NCBI GenBank assembly: GCA_026770575.1
Contig: MU657164.1
Span: 241,255 to 300,114, forward strand
Origin: Pelagophyceae sp. CCMP2097
Taxonomy: Eukaryota > Sar > Pelagophyceae
Length of the DNA stretch: 58,860 bases
Direction of reading: 5' to 3'
The translations under genes were made by a program, and so were the position numbers. Of this stretch, positions 19,267-28,474 are shown piece after piece. How positions within the stretch are numbered: the first letter of the stretch is position 1; every line of letters starts with the position of its first letter. A model generated the notes under the pieces. The model did no database searches, was not told the origin of the DNA, and worked only from the letters and a program-made list of their open reading frames with translations.

Positions 19267-19610
19267 CACGCCAAGGTCGAGGCAGCGACCCCGACGGCGC
19301 AACTCGCCAAGGCCAAGTTCGACGGCCTTGGGGGGCGGGCCTTCTGGACGGCAGTCAGCAAAGTCCCGAAGGCCAGGGACTTTGCGGGGCTCTGCGACCT
19401 CGGGGCGCGCCATCTTGGAGGTGGCGCGGAAACCAAACCTCGAGAAGATCCAGTGCGCTCATCGCCAACTTCGCGACCACCTCGGCGTTGACCCACCGGA
19501 GGCAACCGCAGCCATCGGCGCGGCAGGGTGCGCCGACGCAGCTCGAGGCGAGCCTGACGAGTCCGACGCCGCGGTACCGCCCACCGTCCCGGAGGAAATC
19601 AACATAGGAG
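19267..19610 (+). pseudogene. unidentified coding fragment with frame break
   Basis: Two plus frames carry plausible protein text that must be joined near 19410. The first reads HAKVEAATPTAQLAKAKFDG then LGGRAFWTAVSKVPKARDFA and GLCDLGAR. The second reads AILEVARKPNLEKIQCAHRQ then LRDHLGVDPPEATAAIG. Composition and amino-acid pattern look coding, but no start, splice pair or domain is clear. I read it as a broken gene piece of unknown family, just right of a MITE. Confidence 0.4.
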
Positions 19611-19679
19611 GTTCAAATCAAAAGGTACTAATTCTCGATTCTGATGCATTGTTTTCTTAAAGAGAGTTGGCCTTTGTTA

Positions 19680-20350
19680 GACCCGCTTTTTGCAAATGCG
19701 ATTAATGCTTTTGGAGGATCTTTTTGATACGATCGACGCGCCTCGCCGTGAGCTTTCACGCTCCGTCTTTTTTAGCTCCGCGGACGGGGTCTGCGCTGAA
19801 ATAATCACGTCCAAAATTCAACGGAATCCCGTTTTAAAATTTAGAAATTTGACATTGGAAATGCGTGCAGTACCTGAGGTTTGCTATAACCCTCCCGAGG
19901 AATTTTCGCCCAAAATGAACGCGCAAAGTGGGCCTGCCGAGCCTAGGCCCGACGACCTTCCCCGAGCCGCCACAGACGAGGTCTAGCGGCTGCGCGCGCG
20001 CGCGTGGTACCTCCCGGCCGTGGAACCGGCTTCTTATCGGATCAGTCTGACCGCATCGTGGCTGGGCAGCACTTCAGGCGACACCATTTTCGGGCACACC
20101 GGCCACAACCCGTGCGCCTCCAGGGGAAATAAGGCTTCGTATCCCGGGGTGTAGACGCATTGGCGCGTCCGTCGCGACACTCCTGGCCCCAGGGGACGTC
20201 GGTGCGCGGCGGGGCGGCGCCTCTCGGTTCGAGGTTTGAGAGGAAAAGCGGAGTTCGGTCCGTTAACCGGAGCCAAATTCGGTGGGAGGTCTCGTAGGCG
20301 CGAATCAGGGATATTTAGTGACTATCGGCTCGCTGTACTCCAAAAGCGAT
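19680..20350 (-). mobile_element. TIR family D2, copy b
   Basis: Complementary orientation to the copy at 38239-38929 and collinear with it for about 670 bp. The end GACCCGCTTTTTGC (19680 on) is preceded by TA. The other end (CCAAAAGCGAT) has decayed. No ORF. Confidence 0.82.
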
Positions 20351-20586
20351 GTTACTTCAAAGTTTGCTCTGCGAAACCTTGAATTCGATCAGTGGTACGG
20401 TCAGAGCTCGAGCTGGGAGCTTGCGGAAGATCGGGCCGGCGCAGGCGCTGGCAGTGCCCGGAGCGACTGGGCGGGGTCCCAGTTGCCGATTCACGTGGCT
20501 TCTTTCGAATAGAAAGTTCGCCGAGGTCCCATCGACCTCTTCCCTATTGACTGGTGAGGTCCCGGCGACCGCGCTACTTCGTCGGT

Positions 20587-22254
20587 ATGTGGCGGTGCGC
20601 CCTCGCCGCCGCGCTGGCCGCCGCGCTCATCCGGCACGCGGGGAGCGCGGCGGCTGGTGTCGGCTCGCTGGTGCGGCCGCCCGAAGGCGACGGCGCGCTC
20701 GAGTACGCCCATCCGCTCCTCCGGCTGCGCTTCGACGTTGCAGAAGCGCGCCGCATCGGTCGCGAGTGGCGAGCCGGCTGGCGCCTCTTCAGCGCCGGCA
20801 AACGCGGCGGCGCCCGTCCGAATGAGCCGGTCGACGGGCTCTTGGTTGGACTGCACGAAACGCTCCTCTACCTCGAGGCTGCCGCGTCAAAGGTGCGCGA
20901 CCGGAAGTGGGTCGCCGCGGCGCTGGGCGGGCCGCTTTTGGCGCTGCAGAATCGCAAACGCGCGGCGCGGCCGCCGCCGGCCGGGTTGCGGGAAGTCTTC
21001 AACGACTGGCGCGACGATTATCTGGAGGCAGCGGCGAGATCGGTGGACGCGGAAACGTGCGCCGCGGGACTCGCCGGCGCCGCCATCGGCGCCATCGGCG
21101 CCGCGGAGCAAGCAGGCCGCGTGCTGCTCGTTGATCCCATCGTGGAGGAGCTGCTCAGAGATCCCATCGTGGAGGCGGAGAAGATGGACCGTCGCATAGC
21201 GGCCGTCTGCGCCGCCTGGGAGGCGAGCCCGGGCCCGGCGGTCGTTCAAGTCGTCTTGGCGGCGATCCCGGGCGCGGCGACCGTCTGCGCCTGGGCAGCG
21301 TGGGCAGCGTGGGCAGATCTGCCGACCGCCGCGTGGGCAGCGTGGCTCGGCGCCGGCCGCGCGCGCGCGCGCCTCGCGTCGTGCGTCGCGTGCGCGGACG
21401 GCGGCGACGACGACGCGGCCGTCGCGAGCGCGCAGCGGCGGTTCTGCGCGACGCGAAGCGCGTATTTGCTCGCCGTCGACTTTTCCGTCGCGTGGCTCCT
21501 CTTGGCAGCGCTCAGCCGCGCCGTCGCCGTCGCGCTGCGGCTCGTTAAATACGTGCTGTTCGTGCTGCTCGCCGCCGCCGTGCTGTTCGTGCTGCTGCTC
21601 GTTCAATACGTCCTCGCCGCGTCCCTCGCCGACATTTCCAGTTTCCACGACTTTCTCACAACGGTCTGCGGCGGCGGCGTGCTCGACGCGTGGCTCGTTC
21701 TTGGCGAGATGATCTGGCTGGCATGGGTCTCGCTCCTGGCTCGAATGCGGGCCGTGCCCTCCTTCCTTCTCGGCTTCGTCTGGAGCGGCTCGGTGGCAAT
21801 GGTCCCAACATCGTGCAGGCTCGCCGTCGCTTTTGCGTTGGTCCCCTGGACCATCAACCAAGTTGTCACCGCGCTCCGCCCGCCGGCGCAAGTGGCCAGA
21901 CTCTACGCAAAAGCGGCGTGCATCTACCACGTCTGGGTTTCCCCGCTCGCCAGCCTCGCCGCCGCAGCCGCGCTCGCCGCATGCATCGCATGGTGCGTGA
22001 AGCCGGCGGAGCGCCGCGATCTCCTGGCCGCACGCGCCGCGGCCGCGCGCGCCGCCGACGCACAGCGGACCGACTGCGCCTGCGCCGTCTGCCTCGACGA
22101 CCCAGCGCAGGCTTTAGTCACTTTTTCGCCCTGCGGCCATCGCGCCGTCTGCGTCGCCTGCGCGGAGAAGATCGGACGGCGGTGCCCGCTCTGCAGGGCA
22201 GTCGTGCAACAGAGGCATGTCGTCCTCGGCTCGACGACGTTCAGACTCTCGTAA
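20587..22254 (+). CDS. multi-pass membrane protein with C-terminal RING finger (putative E3 ubiquitin ligase)
   Basis: Single-exon ORF of 555 residues from ATG 20587; the frame is open 33 bp further upstream without an ATG. The N-terminus reads as a signal peptide (MWRCALAAALAAALIRHAGS). Several hydrophobic segments lie between about residues 220 and 470, for example YVLFVLLAAAVLFVLLLVQY. A C3HC4 RING occupies residues 499-536: CAVC, 13 residues, C-G-H, then CVAC and CPLC. All eight metal ligands are present. A luminal N-terminal region, a membrane bundle and a cytosolic C-terminal RING fit membrane-anchored ligases that recruit a ubiquitin-conjugating enzyme; the substrate is unknown. GC content is very high, typical of intact genes in this window. 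It lies between D2 copy b and gene-free DNA. A multi-exon extension cannot be excluded, but start and stop are coherent. Confidence 0.85.
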   Translation: MWRCALAAALAAALIRHAGSAAAGVGSLVRPPEGDGALEYAHPLLRLRFDVAEARRIGREWRAGWRLFSAGKRGGARPNEPVDGLLVGLHETLLYLEAAASKVRDRKWVAAALGGPLLALQNRKRAARPPPAGLREVFNDWRDDYLEAAARSVDAETCAAGLAGAAIGAIGAAEQAGRVLLVDPIVEELLRDPIVEAEKMDRRIAAVCAAWEASPGPAVVQVVLAAIPGAATVCAWAAWAAWADLPTAAWAAWLGAGRARARLASCVACADGGDDDAAVASAQRRFCATRSAYLLAVDFSVAWLLLAALSRAVAVALRLVKYVLFVLLAAAVLFVLLLVQYVLAASLADISSFHDFLTTVCGGGVLDAWLVLGEMIWLAWVSLLARMRAVPSFLLGFVWSGSVAMVPTSCRLAVAFALVPWTINQVVTALRPPAQVARLYAKAACIYHVWVSPLASLAAAAALAACIAWCVKPAERRDLLAARAAAARAADAQRTDCACAVCLDDPAQALVTFSPCGHRAVCVACAEKIGRRCPLCRAVVQQRHVVLGSTTFRLS

Positions 22255-22985
22255 AAGACCGCGACCTTGCTTGCTTAAGAACCACCATGGGCGGGGCTGG
22301 CCCAATAGGGTATGCCCGTCTAAGCTTCCCGAGGGTTCAGGCTCTCGTAAAACTCGGGTAAAAACCGCCTCGCACCGCGCTGGACCAAGGTGGTGCTGGC
22401 AAGCGTCGTGGGTGGAACTCGTTGGACTTTCCCGATCTTTCACTTTTCGGAACATTCCGGATTCTTTTGAAAAATGTAGGCCGTTGAACGGCCGCCCCAA
22501 TTTGGTACAATTGTAGAGGCTTTACGCTCGGCGGACCGAGCCCGCAAAACAAACTTCCTTCGTCAGGGACCGTGCCGCCACCAGTCCGCACCGTAGCGAC
22601 CAAAAGTGACCCCATACCTCGTTTGTAGCCCGAGAAATTTATATCTGCGTGGAATCCGTTTAATATTGACCCCCTCCTTGTAGGGGGAATTAGCACCACT
22701 GCAGGCCCTTTTTCTTACACATTCCAAAGGGACCTTTCACCAAAGGTCAAATTGGACGGCGACAATAAGATGGGCTAACTCATTTATACCTGGCCAGCGC
22801 GTTGATAGATGGTATGAGGCGGCGCCTCGCGCCCTGTGCCCCAATATCAGCGAGGTATAAATCCAAGCGGTCTCAGATCGACGGGTCGGAGATATGACCT
22901 TGCATTGGGGGGGGGGTCTGAGGTAAAAATAGTTGGATTCAGAGCAATTCGACGCGGACCATGACGCCGCGCTCTCGCTCTGGGC
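22255..22985. other. no gene recognised
   Basis: 3' flank of the RING gene. Contains a small hairpin CCCCCTCC-TTGTA-GGGGG at 22671-22687. No exon seen. Confidence 0.45.
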
Positions 22986-22989
22986 CGCG

Positions 22990-23240
22990 GAACGCCGGTC
23001 TTCGAGGCTCGTGCAGCTGCTGGTAGCCCGCGCCGCATCGGCTGCCCAAAATGGCCACACAGCCCCAAAGATTAAAAACAAAAGGTCGTCTTTGTGCGCT
23101 CGTCAGGGGATGAGTTCAGGAACAATGTCGATGAACTTTGGCTGGGTGATCGTCTCTCGACGAGCTCTTTCGAGCCCGCGCAACCTCGATGTCGACGTCG
23201 GCGTTTTTTTTCCTTTTCAAAAGTCGGTGAGCCCCCATAG
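22990..23240 (+). repeat. dispersed repeat D1, copy 2
   Basis: Complement of the sequence type at 8975-9190 and 40880-41105; diverged but collinear, with GTCTCTCGACGAGCTCTTTC conserved. The upstream text (LVQLLVARAASAAQNG in the plus frame) faintly recalls an ankyrin repeat but is too short to call. Confidence 0.6.
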
Positions 23241-23609
23241 CTTCGAGGTCCATCGACATTCGTAGGTGCGCGGGTTTAATTCAGACGCTTCTCAGAAGGC
23301 ACGATTTCTGCATTTTTTGCGCAAAATGTCGCAGTAAGATATTTTTTAGGTATGAATCAAATCTGAAAAATTTCATATTGAGATATTTGCGAAGGAGGCC
23401 TCGGACAGTAAATTGAAGGTGGGAGGGTGCTGCGCAGCCGGGGGAGCTAGAAAGGACGGGGCCGAGCTGCCCAGCCAGTGAACATCGCGGCAGAGCCCTG
23501 CGTCTAGACGCGCTTTTCGAGCGCAGCGAGCCGAGGTCGCTGAATAAATTTTAAGCCGCTCGTGTAAAAAGCCTTACCGGATACATATCCGATTACCGGA
23601 TACATATCC
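23241..23609. other. no gene; 18-bp tandem duplication
   Basis: TTACCGGATACATATCCGA is present twice in tandem at about 23574-23609; each copy is a palindrome-like CGGATACATATCCG. Nothing else noted. Confidence 0.6.
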
Positions 23610-24203
23610 GATTTTCCTCTCAAACTACGACCTGGGAGGCACCGCCCCGCCGCGCACCGACGTCCCCCTGGGGTCAGGAGTGTCGCGATGGACGCGCCAC
23701 GGCGCCTATACCCCGGAACCGCGAGCCTCCTTTCCCTTGGAGGCGCGCGGGCTGTTTTCGGTGTGTCCGAAAATGGTCTCGCCTGAAGCGCTCCAACTCC
23801 CCGATGCGGTCGAACTGCCCCAATATGAAGCCGGGCCTATGCTCGGGAAGTACAGTGCGTGCGCGCGCAGCCGCCGGACCTCGCCTGGCGGCTCGGGGAA
23901 GGCCGTCGGGCCTAGGCTCGGCAGCCCCACTTTTGCGCGTTCGTTTGGGCGAAACTTGGCTCGCTGCGCTCGATACTCGCGCCTCGGGAGGTTCATATCA
24001 AATCTTAAGTACTGCACGCATGTTCCAAAGTCAAATTGCCAAAGTTTAAAACGACATTCCGTTAAACTTTGGGCGCGAGTTTCTCAGCGCGGACCCTGCC
24101 CGCGGAGCTAAAGTTGACGGATCGTGAAAGCTCGCGTCGAGACGCGTTGACTTTATCAAACAGTTTGTTTCAATTCGAGAATCTTAATTTTGAGAAGCGG
24201 GTC
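23610..24203 (+). mobile_element. TIR family D2, copy c (left end lost)
   Basis: Collinear with the copy at 38239-38929 from its TTTCCTCTCAAAC block to the right terminus GCGGGTC, followed by TA at 24204-24205. The first about 90 bp are missing. Confidence 0.8.
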
Positions 24204-24289
24204 TACTGCGTCGTCGAGGCAATCACTAAATCGCAGAAATCGCGCCTTCTGAGAAATGTCTGAATTAAACCCGCGCACCTACGAACATA

Positions 24290-24420
24290 GGAAGTTCGCC
24301 CTCCTATTGGATTCTGCCCCATGCATGTATTGGATTCGGAATCGGCCAATGAGAGAGCTTGAAAATGTAATTTGTTCAGAAAAAGCATTTTTGAACCAAT
24401 CCGAGGGATCCCAAGCACTT
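24290..24420. mobile_element. GGAAGT-type MITE remnant
   Basis: Starts TAGGAAGTTCGCCCTCCTAT and shows the family interior words TTGTTCAGAAAAAG and TTTTGAACCAATC, but no right TIR is found. Truncated copy. Confidence 0.65.
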
Positions 24421-24984
24421 TTACGAGCCCAGGGGGGCTCTAAGGGGGGGGGGGGGGTTCCCGCCCACTTGACGAGCCGAGCCATCGAGGCACGCACTTT
24501 TTAAGCCCCGGTAAACTAGCGGGTGATGCAGCTGCGCCCAGCGGGCTCTCTCGAAGCGGTATGTTCGTGTCGTTTGGTGTCGCCGAAGAATTCCGTGGAT
24601 ATTTTTTGGGAAGAATTTTACCTTTTAGGGTGGTGAGGAGTGCGTTTCACGCTGAGAAGACCAGGGGGCTCCTGTTGGACGCAGCTAGGGCCCGTCCCAG
24701 CGAAGGGGCCTCTTAGGGAGGGTACCCATCAACTTTCAAAGGGCTGAGGGGACCAGGAAGGGGGACCCACCCACCCACTTGCGAGCATTTTGCCCCTACT
24801 CTGCCCCCTCACTTGGCAAAACAAACAGAACGCAGCGGCTCTTAAAAATGTTAACGTCTTTGTAGACTGATCTAATTTGGACTGCCCCCCGATTCGAGCC
24901 CCGCCCGGGGTGGATTTTAAGCAAGGAGTCGCGCGACGCAATCTCGGCGTGCTTCATAGTCCAAAGACACGACCCCAGCAGTAC
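24421..24984. other. no gene; possible decayed tRNA-like sequence
   Basis: A G-run at 24447-24459 interrupts. On the minus strand about 24880-24963 starts GGACT and ends AGTCC and contains GGCTCGAATC, but the T-stem does not pair, so I do not call a tRNA. CTGATCTAATTTGGACTG at 24867-24884 recurs at 15846-15863. Confidence 0.4.
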
Positions 24985-25285
24985 TGGACGCAAGCAAGCA
25001 GCGATACGTCGCCCAAACGACCCCCTTTCGGAACCGCCCCATCCTTTTGGCGATTCGTTGAACGTCGGTCTGCTCCTACTGACCCAGGTTCAAAAAAAAG
25101 GTCTATTTGGCGCAGCCCCGCTCTTGTAGTGTCCCTTTGGATCAAGTGGTTTTCTCGCCCTCACAAATCGCCCGACGTGTCGTCTCGCGCTGTTGTCGGG
25201 TCAGTGCACTCGGTGCGGTTCAGTTTCCGTCTGAACCAATGTGACATCACCTACAGGGAGACGCTTCGTTCCCTCGCTTGCGAGT

Positions 25286-25733
25286 CGGTCGATTTTAGAT
25301 CAGCTTCGGGACTCTCTCTTCCGTAAGATGACTCGAAAATTTTAAGATTTTTCTAGAGGGCGCAAGACGCTCCATTCAAGACCGCTAGACTCGCAGTGAG
25401 GAGGCGGGTCTAGCAGCCTCGAATGGAGCGTCCCCCACCCTCTGGAAAATATTTCAATATTTGGCGCGTCAACTTATTGAAATATGTTCCAGAGGGCTGT
25501 GGACCGGCCCACCAAGCCAAGGGGGTAGAGCGTATAATGCCGCACCCGCGTGACTAAGTCTCTTCGTCGTCAGCCCCCTGGAATAACACGAAAATCGGTA
25601 TGATGACTTTGGCGAGGAAAGATATCGCTTACTTTCCACATTTTCATCAAATTTTTGCAAATATTTGCATTTATAACGAAATTTTAATCGAACAGAACCT
25701 TAACGGACTATGAAGCTGACCTAAAATCGACTG
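25286..25733. mobile_element. 448-bp TIR element inserted in the modular repeat
   Basis: TIRs of 22 bp with 2 mismatches: CGGTCGATTTTAGATCAGCT... at 25286 and the complement of ...GACCTAAAATCGACTG ending 25733. Flanked by GAGT on both sides (25282-25285, 25734-25737). The homologous copy near 36780 reads GCGAGTGCGTTCGTTGCG without interruption, which is the empty site and supports a GAGT duplication. No ORF of note. Confidence 0.88.
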
Positions 25734-25761
25734 GAGTGCGTTCGTTGCGCGTGCCCAAAGG

Positions 25762-25828
25762 TATTGGGTCTACTTCGTCTACCAACAGCGAGTGAAAGGG
25801 AGGGTCACCGGTTCGAGTCCGGATTTAT
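25762..25828 (+). other. tRNA-like sequence (retroposon head)
   Basis: ATTGGGTCTAC...CACCGGTTCGAGTCCGGAT: a B-box-like GGTTCGAGTCC in a short stem. No full cloverleaf. A matching sequence lies on the minus strand at about 36680-36760. Best read as a tRNA-derived repeat, not a tRNA gene. Confidence 0.5.
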
Positions 25829-26133
25829 GATCAGCATCTCAAGGGGGTGGCGAAAAAACAGTGGGCCGCAACATGACACATTGACGTTCACCTCAAAAAT
25901 CTAGTTAGTTAGCTCCCAACGGTCATGAAACGGACACTAAAGGAGCCCATAAACGGCCCGGATGGAGCCATAACCTCTCGCCAGGCCCTGGCTTAAGCTT
26001 GCGCTGCGTTGCGATGAAGCCCCGCGGCGCGGCCATGTCGAAGCCCGATTGGGCCAATGTCGCCGAGAGCGCCAAGGCGTCGAAGTCCGACTGGGCCCAC
26101 CGGACTCGCGGCCCGGGCTCATTCTAGTACACC

Positions 26134-26403
26134 GTCAAAGTTCCTCTTCCCGTCCGGCAGACCGACGGCGTGCATCGACGTCGAGCAGTTCAACGCCAAG
26201 GGCGTGCAGGTCATCGGCGTCGTCTCGTCGTCAAGGTGCTCGTCGTCGAGTCGCCGACGGAAGGCGCGCCAGAAGTCGCGAGCTGGTTCGTCGGCGGCCC
26301 CGTCGGAGAGACGGTGCAGATCCCGGCAGGCCAAACGTGCATGATCAACCCGTCGCTGCTGGTCGAGGACGGCGCCGCCGACGACGAGCCGCGGGTTATG
26401 TAG
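26134..26403 (+). pseudogene. coding-like fragment inside the TIR element
   Basis: Two adjacent frames give plausible text: KFLFPSGRPTACIDVEQFNA then KGVQVIGVV, followed by a shift and VKVLVVESPTEGAPEVASWF, VGGPVGETVQIPAGQTCMIN, PSLLVEDGAADDEPRV. A stop (TAG) and a TGA then precede the zinc-finger ORF. It could be an upstream exon of that gene or a broken separate gene. No family recognised. Confidence 0.4.
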
Positions 26404-26421
26404 CTGCGGTGATCTGTCGAG

Positions 26422-27234
26422 GTGGAGCTCCTCCGCAATGCGGCGGCCCTGCTCTTCGAGGAGTGGAACGCGCTGCCGACGCCGCTACGCCCGCCGCTCG
26501 TCTCGACGACGTCTGCGTTCGACACGCTCCCGTACCGCAACCGACGCGGCGAATATCTCGTGGTGTTAGGCAGTGTCGACGACATCACGCCGGCGCACTC
26601 GATAGGCAAGGCGGGCTCCCAGCGGCGTAAGAGCAACATGCGGCGCATCCCGTGCGCGTTTGACGGCTGCGAGGAGCGCTTCGATGCTGCCTCGATGCGC
26701 CAGCACGTCGGCTACCACTTGCTGCACGACTCCAAGGCGGTGCTCAGGGCCCCATGCGGCCTCTGCGGCGTGCACCCCGCATCGCACTTCGGCGACGAGA
26801 CGCTCGGGTGTTCGGCGTGGCTCGAGAAGAAGGGCCCGACGCTGAAGCCGCACCACCAATGCAAGGTCGTCGGCCAGATCGTGTACTCGCACGCGTGCGC
26901 CAAGAAGTTCACCAAGGGCGCGCCATCGACGAACCACCTCATTCAGTGCCCCGAGTGCCCGCCGAAGCCGATGATGCGGTACTTCTGGAAGTACCGGTGC
27001 ATGCGGGCGCACTGGGAGGCCTCGCATCCTTCGATCACGATGCCCGCGTCGCTCGTGGCCGACCTTAAGATCACGGACGCCGAGCGCGACGGTCTCCTGA
27101 AGTTCAAGACGCCCACTACCAAGTCGAAGGCCAAGAAGCGCCGCAGGAACGACGCTGCTGCGGCGCCAGAGAAGGCGGCCAACGTGCGGCGCCAGACGGC
27201 AGCGGCCGACGCCTGGGCCGCAAACCGGCGCTGA
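26422..27234 (+). CDS. zinc-finger-like protein carried within the TIR element
   Basis: Frame open from 26413 to the stop at 27234; the first ATG is at 26638 (198 residues), but the 72 codons before it (from the GTG at 26422) also look coding. Numbered from that GTG, a C2H2-like finger occupies about residues 78-100 (CAFDGCEERFDAASMRQHVG). Further Cys/His clusters follow: CGLCGVH, CSAWL, HHQC, CAKKF, CPECPP, and CMRAHWEASH, which could bind more zinc. The C-terminus is basic (KSKAKKRRRND), a likely nuclear signal. It lies wholly inside a 1.6-kb element with perfect TIRs. It could be an element-encoded DNA-binding protein, the 3' part of a degenerate transposase, or a captured host gene. No DDE triad or other catalytic motif is visible. 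If an exon lies upstream, the start is wrong. Confidence 0.6.
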   Translation: MELLRNAAALLFEEWNALPTPLRPPLVSTTSAFDTLPYRNRRGEYLVVLGSVDDITPAHSIGKAGSQRRKSNMRRIPCAFDGCEERFDAASMRQHVGYHLLHDSKAVLRAPCGLCGVHPASHFGDETLGCSAWLEKKGPTLKPHHQCKVVGQIVYSHACAKKFTKGAPSTNHLIQCPECPPKPMMRYFWKYRCMRAHWEASHPSITMPASLVADLKITDAERDGLLKFKTPTTKSKAKKRRRNDAAAAPEKAANVRRQTAAADAWAANRR

Positions 27235-27661
27235 ACCGACCGAGCCAGGTGGCAGCGGCCGGCGCCTGCCAGTGGGCCGCCAGCCGGCGCTGAACCAACC
27301 GTCGAGGTGGCGGCGGCCGGCGCCTGGGCCGCCAGACGGCGCTTACCACCGAGACGGGTCCATCGTAAAAAATTCAAATTTTACACCACACAGAAACCTG
27401 GGTCGGGAGCCGCAAATCTAGGTTAGTTAGTGTCATGTTGCGGCCCACTGTTTTTTCGCCACCCCCTTGAGCATCTAGCGTAAAATGTGATGTGTTTAAT
27501 ACACCTTTCTGATCTGGCTCCTGGCACCACGGTCGTTTCGAGATAGAGAGAATCGGACACTCAGAGAAATGACGCTAAGAGAGTAGGGCTTGATAAGGCC
27601 CTGATTGGGGCCCTTATAGAGCTCACACGCCGTTTCGGCGCGGGCGCAAACGCTCGAAAGG

Positions 27662-27882
27662 ATTGCACCTGCGTGTTATGAGTTGCTGAACGCCCGTCGA
27701 CGAACATATTATAACAGGCAGGTGCAAATATACCGCCTTTCGAACTGCCGTGTGAGCACTCTGCGTCTGTTTCGAGTGTCCACAAGTCTTTTGCGGACCC
27801 AAACCCCCGATAGGATTTAACCTGCCTGTTATGAGTTTCTGGGCACCCCTCGACGAGCATATCATAACAGGCGGGTGCAAAT
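27662..27882. repeat. two tandem hairpin repeats, GCACCTGCCTGTTAT type
   Basis: Copies at 27662-27730 and about 27817-27882. In each, GCACCTGC-TGTTATGAG pairs with ATAACAGGC-GGTGC about 30 nt later, across a loop with CGTCGACGA / CTCGACGA. They lie just right of the 1.6-kb TIR element. Confidence 0.8.
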
Positions 27883-28474
27883 CTGCCGGCTTCCAACCGG
27901 CGCTGTGCACTCGCTCAGATTTTCGTAGCTAAGCAACTGCCGATCACAGCCCCAACGCAAAGCCTTTCGTGGTACTATCTTGTTGTACTATGTGCGTCGA
28001 CGGCCCCTTCAGTCGAGCACCACCGCAAAGTGCCGCGACGTGCGTCTTCCTTCCTTGTAACCTCTCCACACATACAAGGCGAGCCCTCCACTTTCGAACC
28101 ACTCGATTATCGCAGAAAAAGAGAAACCCTTCTTGTAAACATTTGAGTGCCCGCGCCGAAACGACCGGGGCACTGGGACCGGTCGGGAATCCCTTTTGCC
28201 AGGGCATACGTCAGTGAAGGCGGTGTCTTATTCTCGTGTCATTTGCGGCTCCTTGGGTTCGCACTCTTGTAGTGTCCCTTTGGATCAAGTGGTTTTCTCA
28301 CCCACTGGCAGTGCCAGAGGATTGAAACAAGCGTCGCCCAAATAACCCCTTCCCTGTGAACCGCCCCTCCTTTCAGCGATCGGTTCAACAAAGGCTCGAC
28401 GCGCGGCTGCTCCCTCGTTGCACGACCAGCCTTCGCCCGCCCGCTTTCGGCGCCCCGGCGCGCCGCAAACGCTT
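27883..28474. other. upstream region of the HAD gene with dispersed modules
   Basis: Positions 28166-28232 (GGGACCGGTCGGGAATCCCT, TTTTGCCAGGGCA-ACGTCAGTG) recur at 36484-36552 (complement) and 37912-37955. GGATCAAGTGGTTTTCTCAC lies at 28282-28301, followed by GTCGCCCAAATAACCCC. These dispersed sequences reach to within about 150 bp of the HAD start, so its promoter may be repeat-derived. Confidence 0.6.

Larger units (their letters stand above)
24985..25837 (+). repeat. modular dispersed repeat with tRNA-like end
   Basis: Homologous to the complement of about 36620-36935. Blocks in order: GGATCAAGTGGTTTTCTC (25138-25155), CACTCGGTGCGGTTCAG, TGACATCACCT, CGTTCCCTCGCTTGCGAG, then (after an inserted 448-bp element) GTGCGTTCGTTGCG and the tRNA-like end. 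The block just before it (CGTCGCCCAAACGACCCC) is also found at about 28331, there on the other side of the GGATCAAGTGG motif, so modules are shuffled between copies. Confidence 0.7.
25838..27471. mobile_element. 1,634-bp DNA transposon-like element with perfect 42-bp TIRs
   Basis: Left TIR 25838-25879 (CTCAAGGGGGTGGCGAAAAA...) and right TIR 27430-27471 are perfect complements. CAT lies directly outside each end (25835-25837, 27472-27474), a possible 3-bp target duplication. Just inside the TIRs a shorter AATCTAGTTAGTTAG/AATCTAGGTTAGTTAG pair occurs in direct orientation. The interior carries a zinc-finger-like ORF (26422-27234) and a second coding-like piece (26134-26403). No recognised transposase. 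The perfect TIRs imply recent movement. Confidence 0.87.

Noticed and set aside
20887..21930. 347-codon minus-strand ORF opposite the RING gene
   Set aside because: Shadow frame of a very GC-rich coding sequence; Arg/Ala/Gly/Asp-rich with no domain.
24880..24963. tRNA gene on the minus strand
   Set aside because: Ends GGACT/AGTCC pair and a GGCTCGAATC box exists, but the T-stem cannot pair and the anticodon arm is unclear.
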